The notes beneath the pieces are model-generated. The model made no database searches. It had not been told where the DNA came from and was given only the letters and a program-made list of their open reading frames with translations. A stretch of 52,273 bases of DNA, from positions 1 to 52,273 of the forward strand of contig ADNK01000180.1 in assembly GCA_000320545.1 (NCBI GenBank), written 5' to 3'. Source of the stretch: Bigelowiella natans CCMP2755. Its lineage: Eukaryota > Cercozoa > Chlorarachniophyceae. Within the stretch, counting starts at the first letter, position 1, and each line of letters starts with the position of its first letter. Made by a program: the position numbers and the translations under genes. Below are positions 13,294-25,632 of this stretch, one piece after another.

Positions 13294-13328
<35 letters not shown>

Positions 13329-13497
13329 GTGATGGTAATAGGGTTGGAGAGAGGAGAGACAACACAAACAACAACAGCTCGTCGTCGTATGATTTGTTGT
13401 TACTGAGGTTTATAAATTGATTTACAGCAACTATCTATTTTTAAACAATCAACTTATCATTATAATTATCACTACTATCGAGAAGGACCCAGCAGCA

Positions 13498-13533
<36 letters not shown>

Positions 13534-15499
13534 TTGAGCAATTACTTCACATATCTCTATCTAAAAAGCCAAAAGATATTCTTCTAACCACTTACATCAA
13601 CATAAACATCGCCTCCACATTCTCCGTTTCTGTGTTTTCCTGATTGATCGTGATAATAACAATGTTGTTCAATTTGCGATGTGGACGAGGGATTAGCACT
13701 AAATATCATCAATCTAGCAGTTGTTTACTCTGTTGTTTATATATATATTAATCGTTATTTATGCTGCTGCTGCTGCTACCTTGCCCATGGGTGCCACGTT
13801 CAGCTACAAAGTGCACCTGTTTGGCGGCGGCGTGTGTTCAAAATTATGACTATTTGAGTAACAACAACTATAGGAACAACTATCATGTGCTTCTTCGCCT
13901 AAAATCAGATCATCCTATTTTCCCTTTCTTCTTCTTCTCCTTCTTCTTTTAGTATTGTTGTTCTTTTCCTACTGCCATAACATAAACTGCTCTATTTGCT
14001 AGTAGTAACCGAGCTGCGAAAACTCCGAAGAGTATTTTCGGCCTCATTGACCTAATATTATGGCAGTATTATCCTAAATGAGGATGATGATGTAGGATCA
14101 TTTTGTACCCCCCCCCTTTTTATTCTTCGACGATGACAGACATAACAGCTTCATCATCAACAACAACAACTGCTGCATTAGCGCATGTTTGCCGTCGTAA
14201 CATTATTTATAAGTAGCAAAAAAAGGGTTAATCATTATATTAATATTACTACTAACACCAACATAGTCCCCCTCTCACCCTAAGGTAGATTGAGCCTCCC
14301 TTTCCTCCACTTCCTCCTGTCGCAGTCTTTGACCAGTAAAATGCACACACACACACACACACACAAAACCACACATGTAAATTATATTATATTAATAGTT
14401 AATATGGCCAACGAAGGCACTGCTGACACACAGATAGATAATAATGATAATAACACGCATATACGATGACGAAGAATGCACGAACATTAGTTATCAAAAG
14501 AAAGCCTGTGTTCACGAATGTTGTCTTCATATTTAACGCAAAATACTGTTTGAATTATCACCATTCAAGTTGGTGGATGCAAGCAAAGCATGGATGAGAG
14601 AGTGAAAGAAAACCACCTTCTTTTGCCCTTTCCTAAGAGTTTCAAAAGCAACACAACCTAGATAGTATTAATTGTATAACATTTAATATAAAATTCCATT
14701 AAAGTAGTATCACATACACTCGCAAAAACAAAAACAACAACAACAACATACCATCGCCACCATTCCCTGCTTTTACGTGTATCTTTACAGCATCAAAGTA
14801 TCTGTAGTAGATTATAATAATATTGATGATAGTAAGAATCTTAATGATCATGATGATCATCATCATAAACAACGACGATTATCTGGGTAAATTTCTCTCA
14901 TAATATCTCAGGATAATAGCTGCTTGCACACACCTTGCCTCCTTTGGAGCAGTTCTTCGTACACGCCTCTCATCCCCCATGTCCATCCCGTAATCGTCCT
15001 GGTAATAATATCGAATGGTGGTGCTTACTTCTTGTCAATAATGTTGATCAATGTTCATGATATTTATGAAGAATCATATGTTATTGATTGATGAGTACCC
15101 AATAGGCATCTTCTTCCTCCTCCTCATCCAAAGGAACAGATAGGTCGTAAACAGCTTTAAACTTGGGTCGCTTCTTCTCAAAGCCCTTTTGAAGATCCGC
15201 ATCCTTTTATGTTAATAAACTTATCATGCATGATGGGGTTGTTATTAACTTTTGCGTAAGCTGTTCCTCCCCTTATTTTCAGAAATAATAATAATAATAA
15301 TAATGATAATAACTAATTGCTACTTCATACAACCTCCAGAAGGGTATCTACATACGCGCGGAGAAGAGTCGCATTGCCTTTTGGGACCTGATTAAAAAGA
15401 AATAGTGGTTGTTCGCTTTGAGAAGCATTTTCAATCTTGGATATGTCAATTGACAATATAGAAGGAAAATATATTAAAACAAATGCGTATTTCACGCGC

Positions 15500-15557
<58 letters not shown>

Positions 15558-16078
15558 GAACACAAACACCTGCACGTGTGTTTATTTCCCTGTTTGTGGA
15601 AAGATGCCATATATGCATACATTAGAACATACTCGCAAATCTACACTGTATTACACGCAAACACGTATAGAAATATACTACTAAAAATGTTTACGTATTA
15701 TTCATTCTAGTACCGGTATTTCATCTTCCTCCTCCTCATCCAGCCACTGCCATGAGGAACTCTGATTCAAAATGTATGTTCAACAATGTTTACGTAATGA
15801 ATACTGAGTTTGATTCTAATGCCCATAGTAGTCTATACCTTTGTACTCGCACGCAAAGATGTGTCGTCATAATCCCTCGTTTTTGCTCTCCGCAGCCATC
15901 TATTTCCACTACCTATATGTTGTTTTCCTTATTGTAGTCTCTAGCCTTTCTTGAGTGGAAGAAGTTATAAACTATAAAGTAAATACCTTTGCGAAGACTA
16001 CTGTAACCATTCCTGTTAATGCGAATAAAACTTCCGCTACTTCCAGCATGTGTAGCAGTGCTTGATCTACATACGTGG

Positions 16079-16146
<68 letters not shown>

Positions 16147-16180
16147 GTAAGAGGAGAGAGGTCAACCGAGCAATGCATAT

Positions 16181-16219
<39 letters not shown>

Positions 16220-16318
16220 CTTCCTGCAACTGGCAGATGAAACTGTAAATTGAACTTTTTACCTACTGAAAGGACTTCTTTGTAAGATGCTGCCAGCATA
16301 ATGATTATTCTTCAACAT
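9460..16318 (-). CDS. OBG: Obg-family GTPase, probably mitochondrial
   Basis: Thirty-one exons, 604 codons plus stop, all phases consistent. Exons 5' to 3': 16263-16318, 15987-16066, 15839-15899, 15714-15759, 15334-15387, 15099-15203, 14934-14998, 14752-14801, 14617-14657, 14279-14326, 14010-14051, 13780-13816, 13596-13639, 13201-13279, 12827-12868, 12408-12453, 12015-12097, 11746-11807, 11510-11565, 11341-11372, 11168-11231, 10785-10876, 10612-10628, 10389-10494, 10232-10265, 10073-10140, 9967-10013, 9851-9898, 9712-9764, 9610-9676, 9460-9549. Obg proteins act in late large-subunit assembly in bacteria and organelles. The N-terminus is rich in Arg/Ser without acids for ~45 residues, like a mitochondrial presequence. 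Next come a Gly-rich Obg fold (from ~156: [27 protein letters not shown]), the G domain (GVPSAGKST 326-334, [38 protein letters not shown]) and an OCT-like end (from ~536: [21 protein letters not shown]). The 17-nt exon is required for phase. A plastid location cannot be excluded. Confidence 0.88.
13495..13532. repeat. (CAG)n tract in an Obg intron
   Basis: A CAG/CAA triplet run within the intron between Obg exons 13201-13279 and 13596-13639. It is one of many triplet tracts here; a GAT/GAC array at about 12563-12735 lies in another Obg intron. Confidence 0.9.
15501..15556. repeat. (CA)n microsatellite in an Obg intron
   Basis: A long dinucleotide tract in the intron between Obg exons 15334-15387 and 15714-15759. 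Open frames across it on both strands are repeat artefacts. Confidence 0.95.
16081..16218. repeat. (GT)n-(AT)n-(GT)n compound microsatellite in Obg intron 1
   Basis: Two GT tracts flank an AT tract and a short unique segment, all inside the first Obg intron. Confidence 0.93.
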
Positions 16319-17152
16319 AGGAGGTATTAAGACACCAAACCAGCCAGAGATAATGAGCATTGCAAGAACAATTCGTGTCCTGCTGCACAGCTCTTGATGC
16401 CCACTACTGCGGACATGTTGTATTTGTCTGAGTTGTAAAAAGTATGTATGTATGTATTAACGATGTTGTTGTTCAACAATTTATGAGGCCCATATCTCTT
16501 CATCCTCCTCCTCCTCCTCCTTCTCCTCCTTAACGATGTTGTTGTTCAACAATTTATGAGGCCCATATCTCTTCCTCCTCCTCCTCCTCCTCCTCCTCCT
16601 CCTCCTTCCCATTCTTCTCTCGATAGTTGATGAAGTAGCAAGTACCCCATGTTTGGTGGTTTAATGAATTGTGGTATCAGTGAGGACCTTTCTTCGGTTT
16701 GCTCGTACACCATCATTGCCACTATATTATAGGCCTAAATATCACTGCGACAACAACTATTCCTTGTCACACAAACTTAAAGTAAGTAGTTCCATTATTG
16801 TAAGGCTTTTAGGGTCTACGACATCACTCATAGCATGTCGTCTATATCGAATCGGCGACTGTGACCTTGCCGCGCCTGCCCCGAGCTGACCTTGCGGAAG
16901 AAGAACAAAATAAAGGACGGGGCGACGTGACAATACGACAGCGAAGAAGAAAGAAAAGAAGAGGAAAGCACAAGCAATAAGAACTTGGATAGAATAGGAG
17001 GTTAAACTGGTGAGTTAATCATCGTAAATCAACTTCCTGCGCTCTCTTCTCTATAATCGCTTTTCTTGCACAACCTTCTTGTACACTCAATCGTCGAAAT
17101 TTTTAACATGCAGAGGAGGCAGTTCTAATAGCGTTCAGCTTGAAACTTGTAG
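16319..17152. promoter_or_regulatory. Divergent gap between Obg and ZUO1/DNAJC2
   Basis: The region holds both transcription starts: Obg leaves on minus from 16318, ZUO1 on plus from about 17153. It lacks the palindromic-word clusters seen in the convergent gaps. A 45-nt segment (16457-16501) is repeated at 16530-16574, each copy followed by a (CTC)n tract. An upstream non-coding exon of ZUO1 may lie near 16980-17102. No promoter element was identified. Confidence 0.5.
16457..16606. repeat. Tandem duplication, 73-bp period
   Basis: The segment beginning TTAACGATGTTGTTG and ending CCCATATCTCTTC occurs at 16457 and again at 16530, almost without change. Each copy is followed by a CTC-repeat tract. 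This is a recent local duplication. Confidence 0.9.
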
Positions 17153-17767
17153 ATGATTGGAGAAGACATGCAACAACAAGTACTTCTACTACTTCGAGCA
17201 CCACCATCGGATTGGAAGATAGGAACTGTGAGGCAGTATGCATCACTGGCGAAGCCGAAGCAGAAGAAAAAAATAATCGAAAGGGCAGGTCGCGGTTATC
17301 AGAAGCTGATCTCCAAGGATGACTACTTTGGTGAGCAACTACACCTTGCTCGAGTTGAAATTGTGTAGGGAATGTGTGCAAGCTCCTCCCTCCCTCCTCC
17401 TGTCGATAATGAACGATGTTCGTGGATGATGATGATGATGCTGCTGCTTTCAGACATTGAACTTGAAGAGCACAAAAAGCAAGAAGAATTGTTAAAACGT
17501 CGTGCCGCGAATCGGAAAAAAATGGAATTGCCAAAGCATGTTAACATGGAGGACAAATATGCACTATTGGGTACTTCTTCTTCTTCTTTCGATATTATTC
17601 AATGGCCACCTTTATTATTATTACATGAGAATCATGTACCTTATATCTACCATTACCTAGGTTTGTCTGGGACGCATGTGATGAGCACAGAGGAAGACAT
17701 TCGAAATGCATACAGGTCTCAGAAAGAAAGGGGAAAACATATAATCAGCAAGGCATTACTCATATGT

Positions 17768-17809
<42 letters not shown>

Positions 17810-19230
17810 CAGGCGCGTTTCACTTTCTTATCATCCTGACAAAGCAGCACCTGAACAGCGTGAGGAGGTAGTATATGATAGAGGTTTACGCACAACAACT
17901 TACATACATACCATACCATACCACTTGGTCAAAATTCATATTTCTTTTTCTTCTTCCTCCAATAAAACTTAGGCTGAAACTCTGTATAAAGCCATGCAAG
18001 ATGCTTATGATACTCTTATCGACCCAATCCGACGGCGAATTTATGATTCAGCACGTGGTGCGTAAAATAAATACAGCAACAATATGCCCAGCAATGTTAC
18101 AATACTTCTTTATAGTGATGATCGATCTATTCAATTCAATTCATTCAGAATTTGATGATACGATACCGGCTGAAGATGAAGGAAAAGGTGGAAAAGAAAG
18201 AAAGAAAGCTGTTTTATGAACAACGTGTTAGATGATGATGCTGTAAACTATAACCATTTTAATTGAGTATGGCTGCTACTGCTTTGCTCAAGGGAAAGAA
18301 GCAGAGAAATTCTTTGAGATATATGGCCCAGTTTTCAAAAGAAATGGATGGTTCTCCAAGGTTTGCTCATTCATTGCTGCATAATCACAATTTCGAGCTT
18401 CTAGAATCGAAGTCCTTCTCCACCCCTCTGTTGAATCGTCTCTCTCTCTCTCTCTTCTAGAATTGAAGTCCTTCTCCACCCCTCTGTTGAATCGTCTCTC
18501 TCTCTCTCTCTCTCCTAAAGGTGAAGCCTGTTCCAGAGCTAGGAGACATCAACACACCCGACGACGAGATGAATGCATTCTACGATTTCTGGCTTTCTTT
18601 CTCATCCTGGAGAGAATTTAGCCATGACGATGAGGTGCTTTCATTCTTTTATCTCTTAGTCATCATTTGGTTGTTTGAGGAGGAGGAGGGGAAATGATTA
18701 ATTAACATATCATCATCCCATCGATGAACGTTGTTCTTTTTTTTAAAGCACAAAGTCGAAGATGCAGAATCACGTGAAGAGAGGAGATGGATGGAACGAG
18801 AAAATAAAAAATTGGTTGCGGAGCAGGTGCTGCATTGATTGAATGAATGAATGAATGATGATGATGATGATGATGCCATATATGAGATAAGATGGAAGTT
18901 GATGAGTTTTTTGCTTACTTCGTCCTCCTCCTCCTCCTCCTCCTCCTCCTCCTCCTTCTCACGTGTTAATTAATGGGACAGGTCAAGAAGGAAAAGAAGA
19001 GAATACGGAGGATGGTAAATAATGCTATGAGAATAGACCCGAGGATACTCAGGTAGCATGTTTTTTTGTCGAAATATGATCAATAATCACTCTACTACTA
19101 CTAATAATAATATGATGATGATGATAGTGATGTGTTGTTGTCATCATCATCATCAGAATAAGGCGTAGGGAGAAAGAGGCCAGGGAAGCCAGGAAACGTG
19201 CCAAAAATGAGGTAGGACAGCATTTTTCTG

Positions 19231-19263
<33 letters not shown>

Positions 19264-20201
19264 GTATGACGACTATCTATCAAGAGAGCAGCAAAGGAAA
19301 GAGGAAGAATAGTGCATACATCATAGTGCTGAATTACTACTTTATCTTGCAATAATGTCTACTCCTCGATGTTTAGAAGGATAACGCAAAAATACTCAAC
19401 CAGAGGCTGATTGTCATTCCTATTATTTGATGTAATGCTTGCTGCATAGGCGCGCCTCAAACGAGAAGCAGAGAGGAAGGCAATCGAAGATGTACGTACT
19501 ACTTGTTTTTCATAATTGCATATTAACAAGTACTATTCCTTTATCACTCCTATTGAGGGGTACTTATCTTAAGTTCTTCTAAACAACAGGCAGAAAAAAA
19601 GGAAGAAGAGGAAAAAAAACGAGAAATTGCTCAGAAAAAGGCTGATGAAAAGAGGGAAAGGGAGGCTTTCAAACGAATCCGCAAAAAGTACTACATGATT
19701 TCTGATCACTTACATCATCATCCTGTACTTTGAAATCAATTGTAATTCACACACAGAAGATTGATGATTGTGGCATGCATGTCACACAAGCACAAACTCA
19801 TAATGATAATGATGATGATGATGATGATGTGCTTATTAGATTCAGGCATTGCTGCAAGAAAGAGTATGGCATTTCCAAGTTTGACGTGGACACATTTGTC
19901 GAGAGGGTATCAGTATCAGTATGTATGTATCTATGTATGTATGTATGTATGTATTACGATAGATGCAAAAAATAAGCAGGTACTACCTATAATCCCCCAC
20001 CAACAAACATCATGCTGCCATGTCATCATGCCTATAACAAATAATATCTTCTAAATCCAGCTCACTCCCGAGAAGTTAAAGGATCTTTACTCAAAAATTG
20101 AAACTGTTACGGAAGAAGGAAAGAAGGTGTAGTTGATAATAATAATAAGCATCACTCGATGATATGTATATGTAAATGGTATATAAATATATCAATAATC
20201 A

Positions 20202-20238
<37 letters not shown>

Positions 20239-21644
20239 GTATAAATGCTAGCTAATGGAAATAATGAGTGCATCTATCACCGATAATGGGCTCCTAAAAC
20301 GCTGAATTTGATGATGCTGCAGTTGATTCAAGAAACTCTGAAGAACATAGAAAGGGAAAAGAAAGAGGTTGGTTACTCATGATGATACTTATCAAAACAA
20401 CATTTCATATCGTCGTTTTTCAATGACATCATCAATTATTCTTCAGATGCTACTTCAACGTGAGAAGGGAAAAGAACTCAGGGAAGCACAGCAACGAATG
20501 GAGGAAGCTATGAAAGTACGTATTATTGTCTTGGCGAAGTTTGTCTTGAGTGTTGTATGGTCGTCGTAGTAGTTGTAGTTGTAGTTGTAGTAGTATCATG
20601 TCTCTGAATTGATTTATCCACGCACGCACGTCACAGATCGAGGAAGAAAAAAAACGAGCAGTATGGTCTGATATTGAGCTCATGTGGTTAGCAAAGGTAT
20701 GTAGTACTACGAAGAAGAAGAAGAAGAAGAGGAACAAGTAGCTACAATATTTACCTCCTCCATATTCTTCTCATGCTGTCACACATAAACACTAGAATCT
20801 CTATCCTATCACTATTTACTACTTCGTTGTTCAGGCTGTACAGAAGTATCCTTCTGGTTGCCACAATCGATGGGGGCAGATTCGCGACATGGTAATTAGC
20901 GATCTTCAGTCATCCTCACTAACATGTATATTCTTTGTCTTGCTTCTTCTTCTTCCTTTTCATTATTTTATCAAATGTTGTATGGATCTACTATCTACGT
21001 GTGTGTAGGTAAATCTGATGGCGAAAAACCCTACTAACAAAGAGCGTACAGAGAAGGATGTACGTGGTGTATGTAGTAGACAGACAGTGCTGCTGGAAAC
21101 AACAACAACAACAACAACAACAGCAACAACAACAGCAGCATTCTGCATGTCTTCTGACAACAATACCAGCATTTAACAACACCATCACAACCACCACTAC
21201 ACACACTATACAACAATTATTCATCATCATCATCATTATCATCATCATCATTAGGTAATAAAGCAAGTGAGGATTATGAACCAAAAGAAGTTACAAACCG
21301 GTGGATAATATTCGTAGTAGTAGTAGTTGTAGTAGTAGTAGTAATAGTAGTAGTAATAGCAGTAGTAGCAGTAGTAGTAGTAGTAGTAGCAGCAGTAGTA
21401 GTTTAGTCTTGAAAATGAGGTGTTCTTCAGCTTTCTTATTAGCACCCCATGGTTTGGGTCTATTACTATTGTTATTATTGTTTTAAGGTTTCTCTACGGC
21501 TTACAACAAAAAGTTGAAGTTCTCTGCTGGTTGATTATATTAGAAGAGATTCCTTCCTTTCGTGCAGCAGCAGCAGCCGCAGCAGTACCCTAGACGTAGA
21601 AGACGAATGAGTACAAGACTAATTGCATCTACTGATTAATTCTT

Positions 21645-21676
<32 letters not shown>

Positions 21677-21950
21677 ATAACAGGTGACAAAACCAATAAT
21701 ATGAGTAGTACCACCACTTCCGGTTCTCAAGAGCGGTCTAAAGGGGTTGTGAAGAAAGAAGGTAAGAATGGTGATGATCATGATGATGCTGATGAAACAA
21801 ACCACCATAATTGCGTTTCCATGAGACGTACGTCATTCTCATTACTAATTGGATGCAAACAAGCAGGGGGAAAATCTATTAAATCTGCTCAGTTGCAAGA
21901 AAGCAAGAAGCAGAAAAGGAAGAAAAAGAACTCATCTAAAAAAAAGGGTA

Positions 21951-21982
<32 letters not shown>

Positions 21983-22179
21983 TGGATTAGTTGTAGGAAC
22001 AAATCGTCCTCTACCTCTTAGAACAAAAAGAACCCATCATCATCATCATCATCCATTTTAAGAAAAACTTGTCGTTTTCTGTGTAAAATGAAATGATGTT
22101 GCTTGAATCAATATCTGATGATCGATCCACTCACTCACTCACCACCTTCTAGGTTCAAAAGAAAAACTGGAGACAGCAG

Positions 22180-22217
<38 letters not shown>

Positions 22218-22316
22218 GCAAGCGAGTCAGAGCCTAGCAAAGGTGAGGTGGATGATGAAGTTTATTTCGCACAATACTACTACCGGGGGAATATCATAAT
22301 ATAATTATCACACACA

Positions 22317-22350
<34 letters not shown>

Positions 22351-22425
22351 TATGAACACGGACACACGCACAAAGTCACATAATACACACAAACACACAC
22401 ACATACACACACACACACACAGACA

Positions 22426-22464
<39 letters not shown>

Positions 22465-22576
22465 CGAAGAGAGGGAGAAAGAGATGGTTCTAGAAATGCA
22501 CATTCATATGTGCGCGATATGTAATAAAAACATCTCCTTTTTTTTTATTGACGTGGCATGTGCCATATGTGTGCAC

Positions 22577-22619
<43 letters not shown>

Positions 22620-22925
22620 AACAGAATGGAGTGCTGTACAACAAGCTGCCTTAGAGACTGCTCTAAGAAATGTCGGATGATTTTTCAACACCACAATTCC
22701 TACAATTAAAATTTAACGATTGATATATTTTCACAGACCCCCAAAGGCCCAGAACGTTGGGATCAAATTGCAGAGAAGGTGGATTTTATTTGGAATATGA
22801 CAAATATATATTATTTCAGCAATATGTCTGCTTTTACACAGGTTCCTGGTAAATCCAAAAAGGATTGTGTGCGCCGGTTTAAGGAGATACGAGCCAAAAT
22901 CATGGCTCAGCGAGCTGCGAAATAA
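17153..22925 (+). CDS. DNAJC2: Zuotin/DNAJC2-type ribosome-associated J-protein
   Basis: Twenty-seven exons, 641 codons plus stop: 17153-17330, 17454-17570, 17661-17715, 17813-17867, 17973-18057, 18149-18187, 18299-18360, 18521-18634, 18749-18826, 18982-19052, 19157-19211, 19450-19491, 19590-19687, 19846-19906, 20061-20126, 20323-20367, 20447-20515, 20637-20696, 20835-20891, 21009-21059, 21255-21300, 21684-21761, 21867-21947, 22153-22242, 22625-22671, 22737-22778, 22842-22925. Zuotin partners Hsp70 at the ribosomal exit tunnel. The J domain runs about 92-165 with HPDK at 124-127. The zuotin-homology segment follows (PVPELGDINTP, FYDFWLSFSSWREFS, ESREERRWMERENKK), then a long charged helix. 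Two SANT/Myb repeats close the protein: WSDIELMWLAKAVQKYP at ~440 and WSAVQQAALETAL at ~586 (then GPERWDQIAEKVPGKSKKDC). A Lys/Ser linker lies between them. Having SANT repeats makes it the DNAJC2/MPP11 type rather than the shorter yeast type. Length is close to human DNAJC2. The start codon is the least certain part. Confidence 0.92.
18398..18519. repeat. Tandem duplication spanning a 3' splice region in ZUO1
   Basis: A unit of about 56 nt (TTCTAGAAT.GAAGTCC ... GAATCG then (TC)n) occurs twice inside one intron. Each copy carries a pyrimidine tract followed by an AG, so the intron holds a duplicated acceptor-like region. The exon actually used begins at 18521. Confidence 0.9.
21316..21405. 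repeat. (AGT)n triplet array in a ZUO1 intron
   Basis: An AGT/AGC triplet array follows the donor at 21301. It could encode poly-Ser but lies outside the phase-consistent exon chain. Confidence 0.85.
22316..22614. repeat. (CA)n, (AT)n and (GT)n tracts in a ZUO1 intron
   Basis: Three dinucleotide tracts lie in the intron between exons 22153-22242 and 22625-22671. The last (GT)n tract ends about 10 nt before the acceptor. Confidence 0.9.
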
Positions 22926-24113
22926 TAGTAGATACGGTGATGTTGCTCATTACTGTAGATTTTTATGTTTGCTATGCAGTGCGATCCGATGTCGTTTAAT
23001 AACACGACGCCTACGTGCTAGCGTGATATGACATGGTATGTGTCCTAGCAATACATAATCCTGCTGATGTGCCATCTAGCCATCCTTGTGGACTGTTGTT
23101 GTTCCGCTGGCTGATGCGCATGCAAATGCTTTGTTCTAGTGTTTGAGCAGCAGCTGAAGTGCGTAGTCTTCATTAATCATTTGCGCTACGCAGCGAGCAT
23201 GTGCGCTAGCTAGCTTACAGTGCATTGTCAGTGCAATGATCCGCAGAATTGCAGCGTAGTTGTTTTTGCTTTTGCTTGAAAAAATGAAAACTCTGATTTC
23301 TAAAGATTTCCCAACTTTGCCCAATGACTTTCAATACACAAAAACTGAGGTGTCTCCTCGAGATTTTGGATTTGGGCCTGACCACTTGTGCTGCGTGTCA
23401 GATTGCTCTTGATGAACGGCTCAGAGGAACAGTTTCCTGCAACGCACTCCTGCTGTGTGCTTGGAGCCAGTTAGAACCAAAGTGGATCGATGAGGTTTTT
23501 CTCCTTGCATGGCACGCAGATGGCTGAATTTTGGGCAATGAAAGTGAAATTTATTCTCGCGAAAACTGGCGGAACGAGATGAGCCGATGGAACACAAAAC
23601 TTGCATCACATCGATTCCGTGCACATCTAGACATGTGCGTTGCTCCTGCCCACATGTGCACACATGTCATGGCCCCGCTCGTCACACAGCCCAATGTTGC
23701 ACGGTTTGGGCTTTAAGCTGTGATGTAGTGAGGGCGCAGATCGCGACATACGAGGAGGTTCGGATTGATCATTATTGCTAGTTATTTTTGCGACTGTAGT
23801 TACAGAAGGACATGCATGTCGACTACCGATGTCATCACTGAAATCACCCAAATTGCATGCAGCAGCTATCTAGTAATGGCATTGCTTCTTTCAATTGTGC
23901 ATCTATGCGCACGCCGTCATGTGCATGGTCAACATATTGCGATGCGTAGCAACTACACATGGACGCTACATCATTGCAAGATGCCCCAGAGCATGGACAC
24001 TGTATACATAATTAGCGGTTTATGATACTAATTGGTGAGATATCACCAATCCTAATACTATTATCCTCAGGACTAATAGATTGAGTGCAAAATGCAATGA
24101 TATGGACATAAAT
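22926..24113. other. Convergent gap with palindromic-word block
   Basis: Tail-to-tail gap between ZUO1 (+) and ribosomal P0 (-). From about 22980 to 24000 it is rich in GCTAGC, CATGTGC, GCATGC and TGTGCA words and nearly free of microsatellites. Several open frames of 60-86 codons occur on both strands but none matches a known family. No coding feature is called. Confidence 0.6.
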
Positions 24114-25043
24114 CTACTCATCATCATCACTGAAGTCAATGGCATCGTCTTCTTCTTCTTCCTTCTTCTCTTCCTTTTTCTCCTCACCGCCAGAAGGTCC
24201 AGCAACAACCTTGAAAGCATCAGGGTTTGCAAGGTAATCCTCGAATGGTTGTGCAATTTCGAGCTTATACGCAGTCTCAATAGAGAAAGCAATAACTTTT
24301 CGCACAGCGTTGGACATGAGGTGTGGGAGAGAAGCAATGGAAGGATATCCAAGACCGAGGGAAATGCAAGATGCTTGAATGAGACCGCCAGCAAACATTT
24401 TCATGATGTCATCGTCGGTCAAATCAAGAACTGCAGCAGGATAGCAGCTTCCACCCTCAAATACATAGTTGACTTTAATCCCAAAGAAGAATGGCTTCAT
24501 GTTGAGCTTAGCAAGCAAACCAGCTGCGGAGGCACTTACCTTTTCACCTTCGGTACACATCTGAACCCTAGCGATGATTTCAATAGCTCCTCTATTAATC
24601 TTGGTTGCGATGTTGAGAGCCTGGAAGAATGCAGTCTGACCAGGATCCAAACCAGTAGGACCAGGTTCAACGTAGACGTCACAAGGTGCAATCTGTCCAG
24701 TTTTAGCTGGAGCAGGATCACGGTTCTCTGAGACAGTATCACGAAGTTCGATGAGGTCACCGTTGGTAAAAATGAAACCAATGTTGCCTCGAATAACATT
24801 AAGCAACGACTCTAGCGTAGGGTCCGCCTTCATTTCTCTGCGTAGAATCTTACGAATAACCGTATTCTTTCCCATCAAAATCTGAGCTTTTCCACGAAGC
24901 TTGTGGCGGGTCTCGGACATCTGTTTGGAACCGACGTTGTCCACCGTGATGACAAGCATTCTCTTGAAGCTGGAGAGGCAGTTGAGAAGCGTCTTCTCAT
25001 ATTTCACTTTACGTGGGTGGATGACTTTTTGTGGGGTGGACAT
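24114..25043 (-). CDS. RPLP0: 60S acidic ribosomal protein P0 (uL10)
   Basis: Single coding exon of 309 codons plus stop. P0 anchors the P1/P2 dimers of the GTPase-activating stalk on the large ribosomal subunit. The whole length follows the family: VDNVGSKQMSETRHKLRGKA, LMGKNTVIRKILRRE, IRGNIGFIFTNGDL, GPTGLDPGQTAFFQALNI, TKINRGAIEI, LNMKPFFFGIKV, SLGLGYPSIASLPH. The start at 25043 (MSTPQKVIHPRK) fits the family length. Upstream codons in frame contain a likely 3' splice site (TTTTTCAG near 25090), suggesting an intron in the 5' UTR. The protein ends [15 protein letters not shown] instead of the usual SDDDMGFGLFD. The P2 gene in this window ends the same way. Confidence 0.96.
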   Translation of the reverse strand: MSTPQKVIHPRKVKYEKTLLNCLSSFKRMLVITVDNVGSKQMSETRHKLRGKAQILMGKNTVIRKILRREMKADPTLESLLNVIRGNIGFIFTNGDLIELRDTVSENRDPAPAKTGQIAPCDVYVEPGPTGLDPGQTAFFQALNIATKINRGAIEIIARVQMCTEGEKVSASAAGLLAKLNMKPFFFGIKVNYVFEGGSCYPAAVLDLTDDDIMKMFAGGLIQASCISLGLGYPSIASLPHLMSNAVRKVIAFSIETAYKLEIAQPFEDYLANPDAFKVVAGPSGGEEKKEEKKEEEEDDAIDFSDDDE

Positions 25044-25632
25044 GGTTGGAACGGAGGAGACTGAGTCCTGTAACGCAATCAATTTAACCTGAAAAAGGAA
25101 CAGTATTTCAGTAAGGGAAGGGGGGAGGCAACCACGATCTCCGCGACCTTCGTTCGATACTGACTTGCCCAATCAGTCCGAAGAGAAGAATATACAAAAG
25201 GATTTCAGGAGCATTAATTGCATTTTCCTCAATTTTGACTTGTCTCCAACCTAATCTTCGCTGGAATTCGGATATGACTATGGAAAATTTGTTTCGAAAA
25301 GATATCTCCGATTAAATTCTCCGATGCAGATAATCTCGTGAGAGCCGTCATCAGTAATAATCTGTTGAAGAAGTCCGAGAGCAAATTCTGAAAGGGAAAC
25401 TTCGAAGTCCTGGAAGTCCTTGATGTGTTGGGGGAAAAAAAAAAAAACGATTTGCATTTTCCAACATTAAGAAGATAAAGAGATGTCGTAGATAAAAATA
25501 GCATCAAGAATCGCCCCTTCATTAGCCGGCATCATCATCATCATCATCATCATCTCGTAAACACATTTCCAATCCCGCCGCTGTGTCTTCTTCTTCTTCT
25601 TCTTCTTCTTCTTCTTCTTCTTCTTCTTCGCA
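25044..25632. promoter_or_regulatory. Divergent gap between ribosomal P0 and RPB5
   Basis: The gap of 589 nt holds the promoters of both genes and the probable non-coding first exon of P0. There are no palindromic-word clusters. A (CAT)n tract lies at 25531-25554. A (TTC)n tract at 25586-25629 ends 3 nt before the RPB5 start codon, so it is part of the RPB5 leader or core promoter. An open minus-strand frame at 25229-25522 shows no family match. Confidence 0.5.
25586..25629. repeat. (TTC)n microsatellite touching the RPB5 start codon
   Basis: About 14 TTC units end directly before CGCA-ATG of RPB5. Length changes here would alter the leader or initiator of an essential gene. Confidence 0.95.

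Noticed and set aside
15987-16066. Alternative reading of Obg exon 2 starting [13 protein letters not shown]
   Set aside because: That frame cannot be joined to exons 16263-16318 and 15839-15899 in phase, whereas the Arg/Ser-rich frame joins both.
16062-16253. Frames composed of Val-Cys or His-Thr repeats
   Set aside because: Translations of (GT)n/(CA)n microsatellites; the same artefact occurs at about 7590, 15500, 22300, 46930, 49430 and 51350.
16451-16610. CRISPR-like spaced repeat
   Set aside because: Only two copies, each followed by a (CTC)n tract; it is a simple tandem duplication in eukaryotic DNA.
21251-21486. Poly-Tyr, poly-Ser and poly-Gln frames on both strands
   Set aside because: Triplet microsatellite in ZUO1 introns; the phase-consistent exon chain skips it.
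25229-25522. Minus-strand frame of 97 codons between P0 and RPB5
   Set aside because: It occupies a divergent promoter gap, has no family resemblance and no plausible partner exons.
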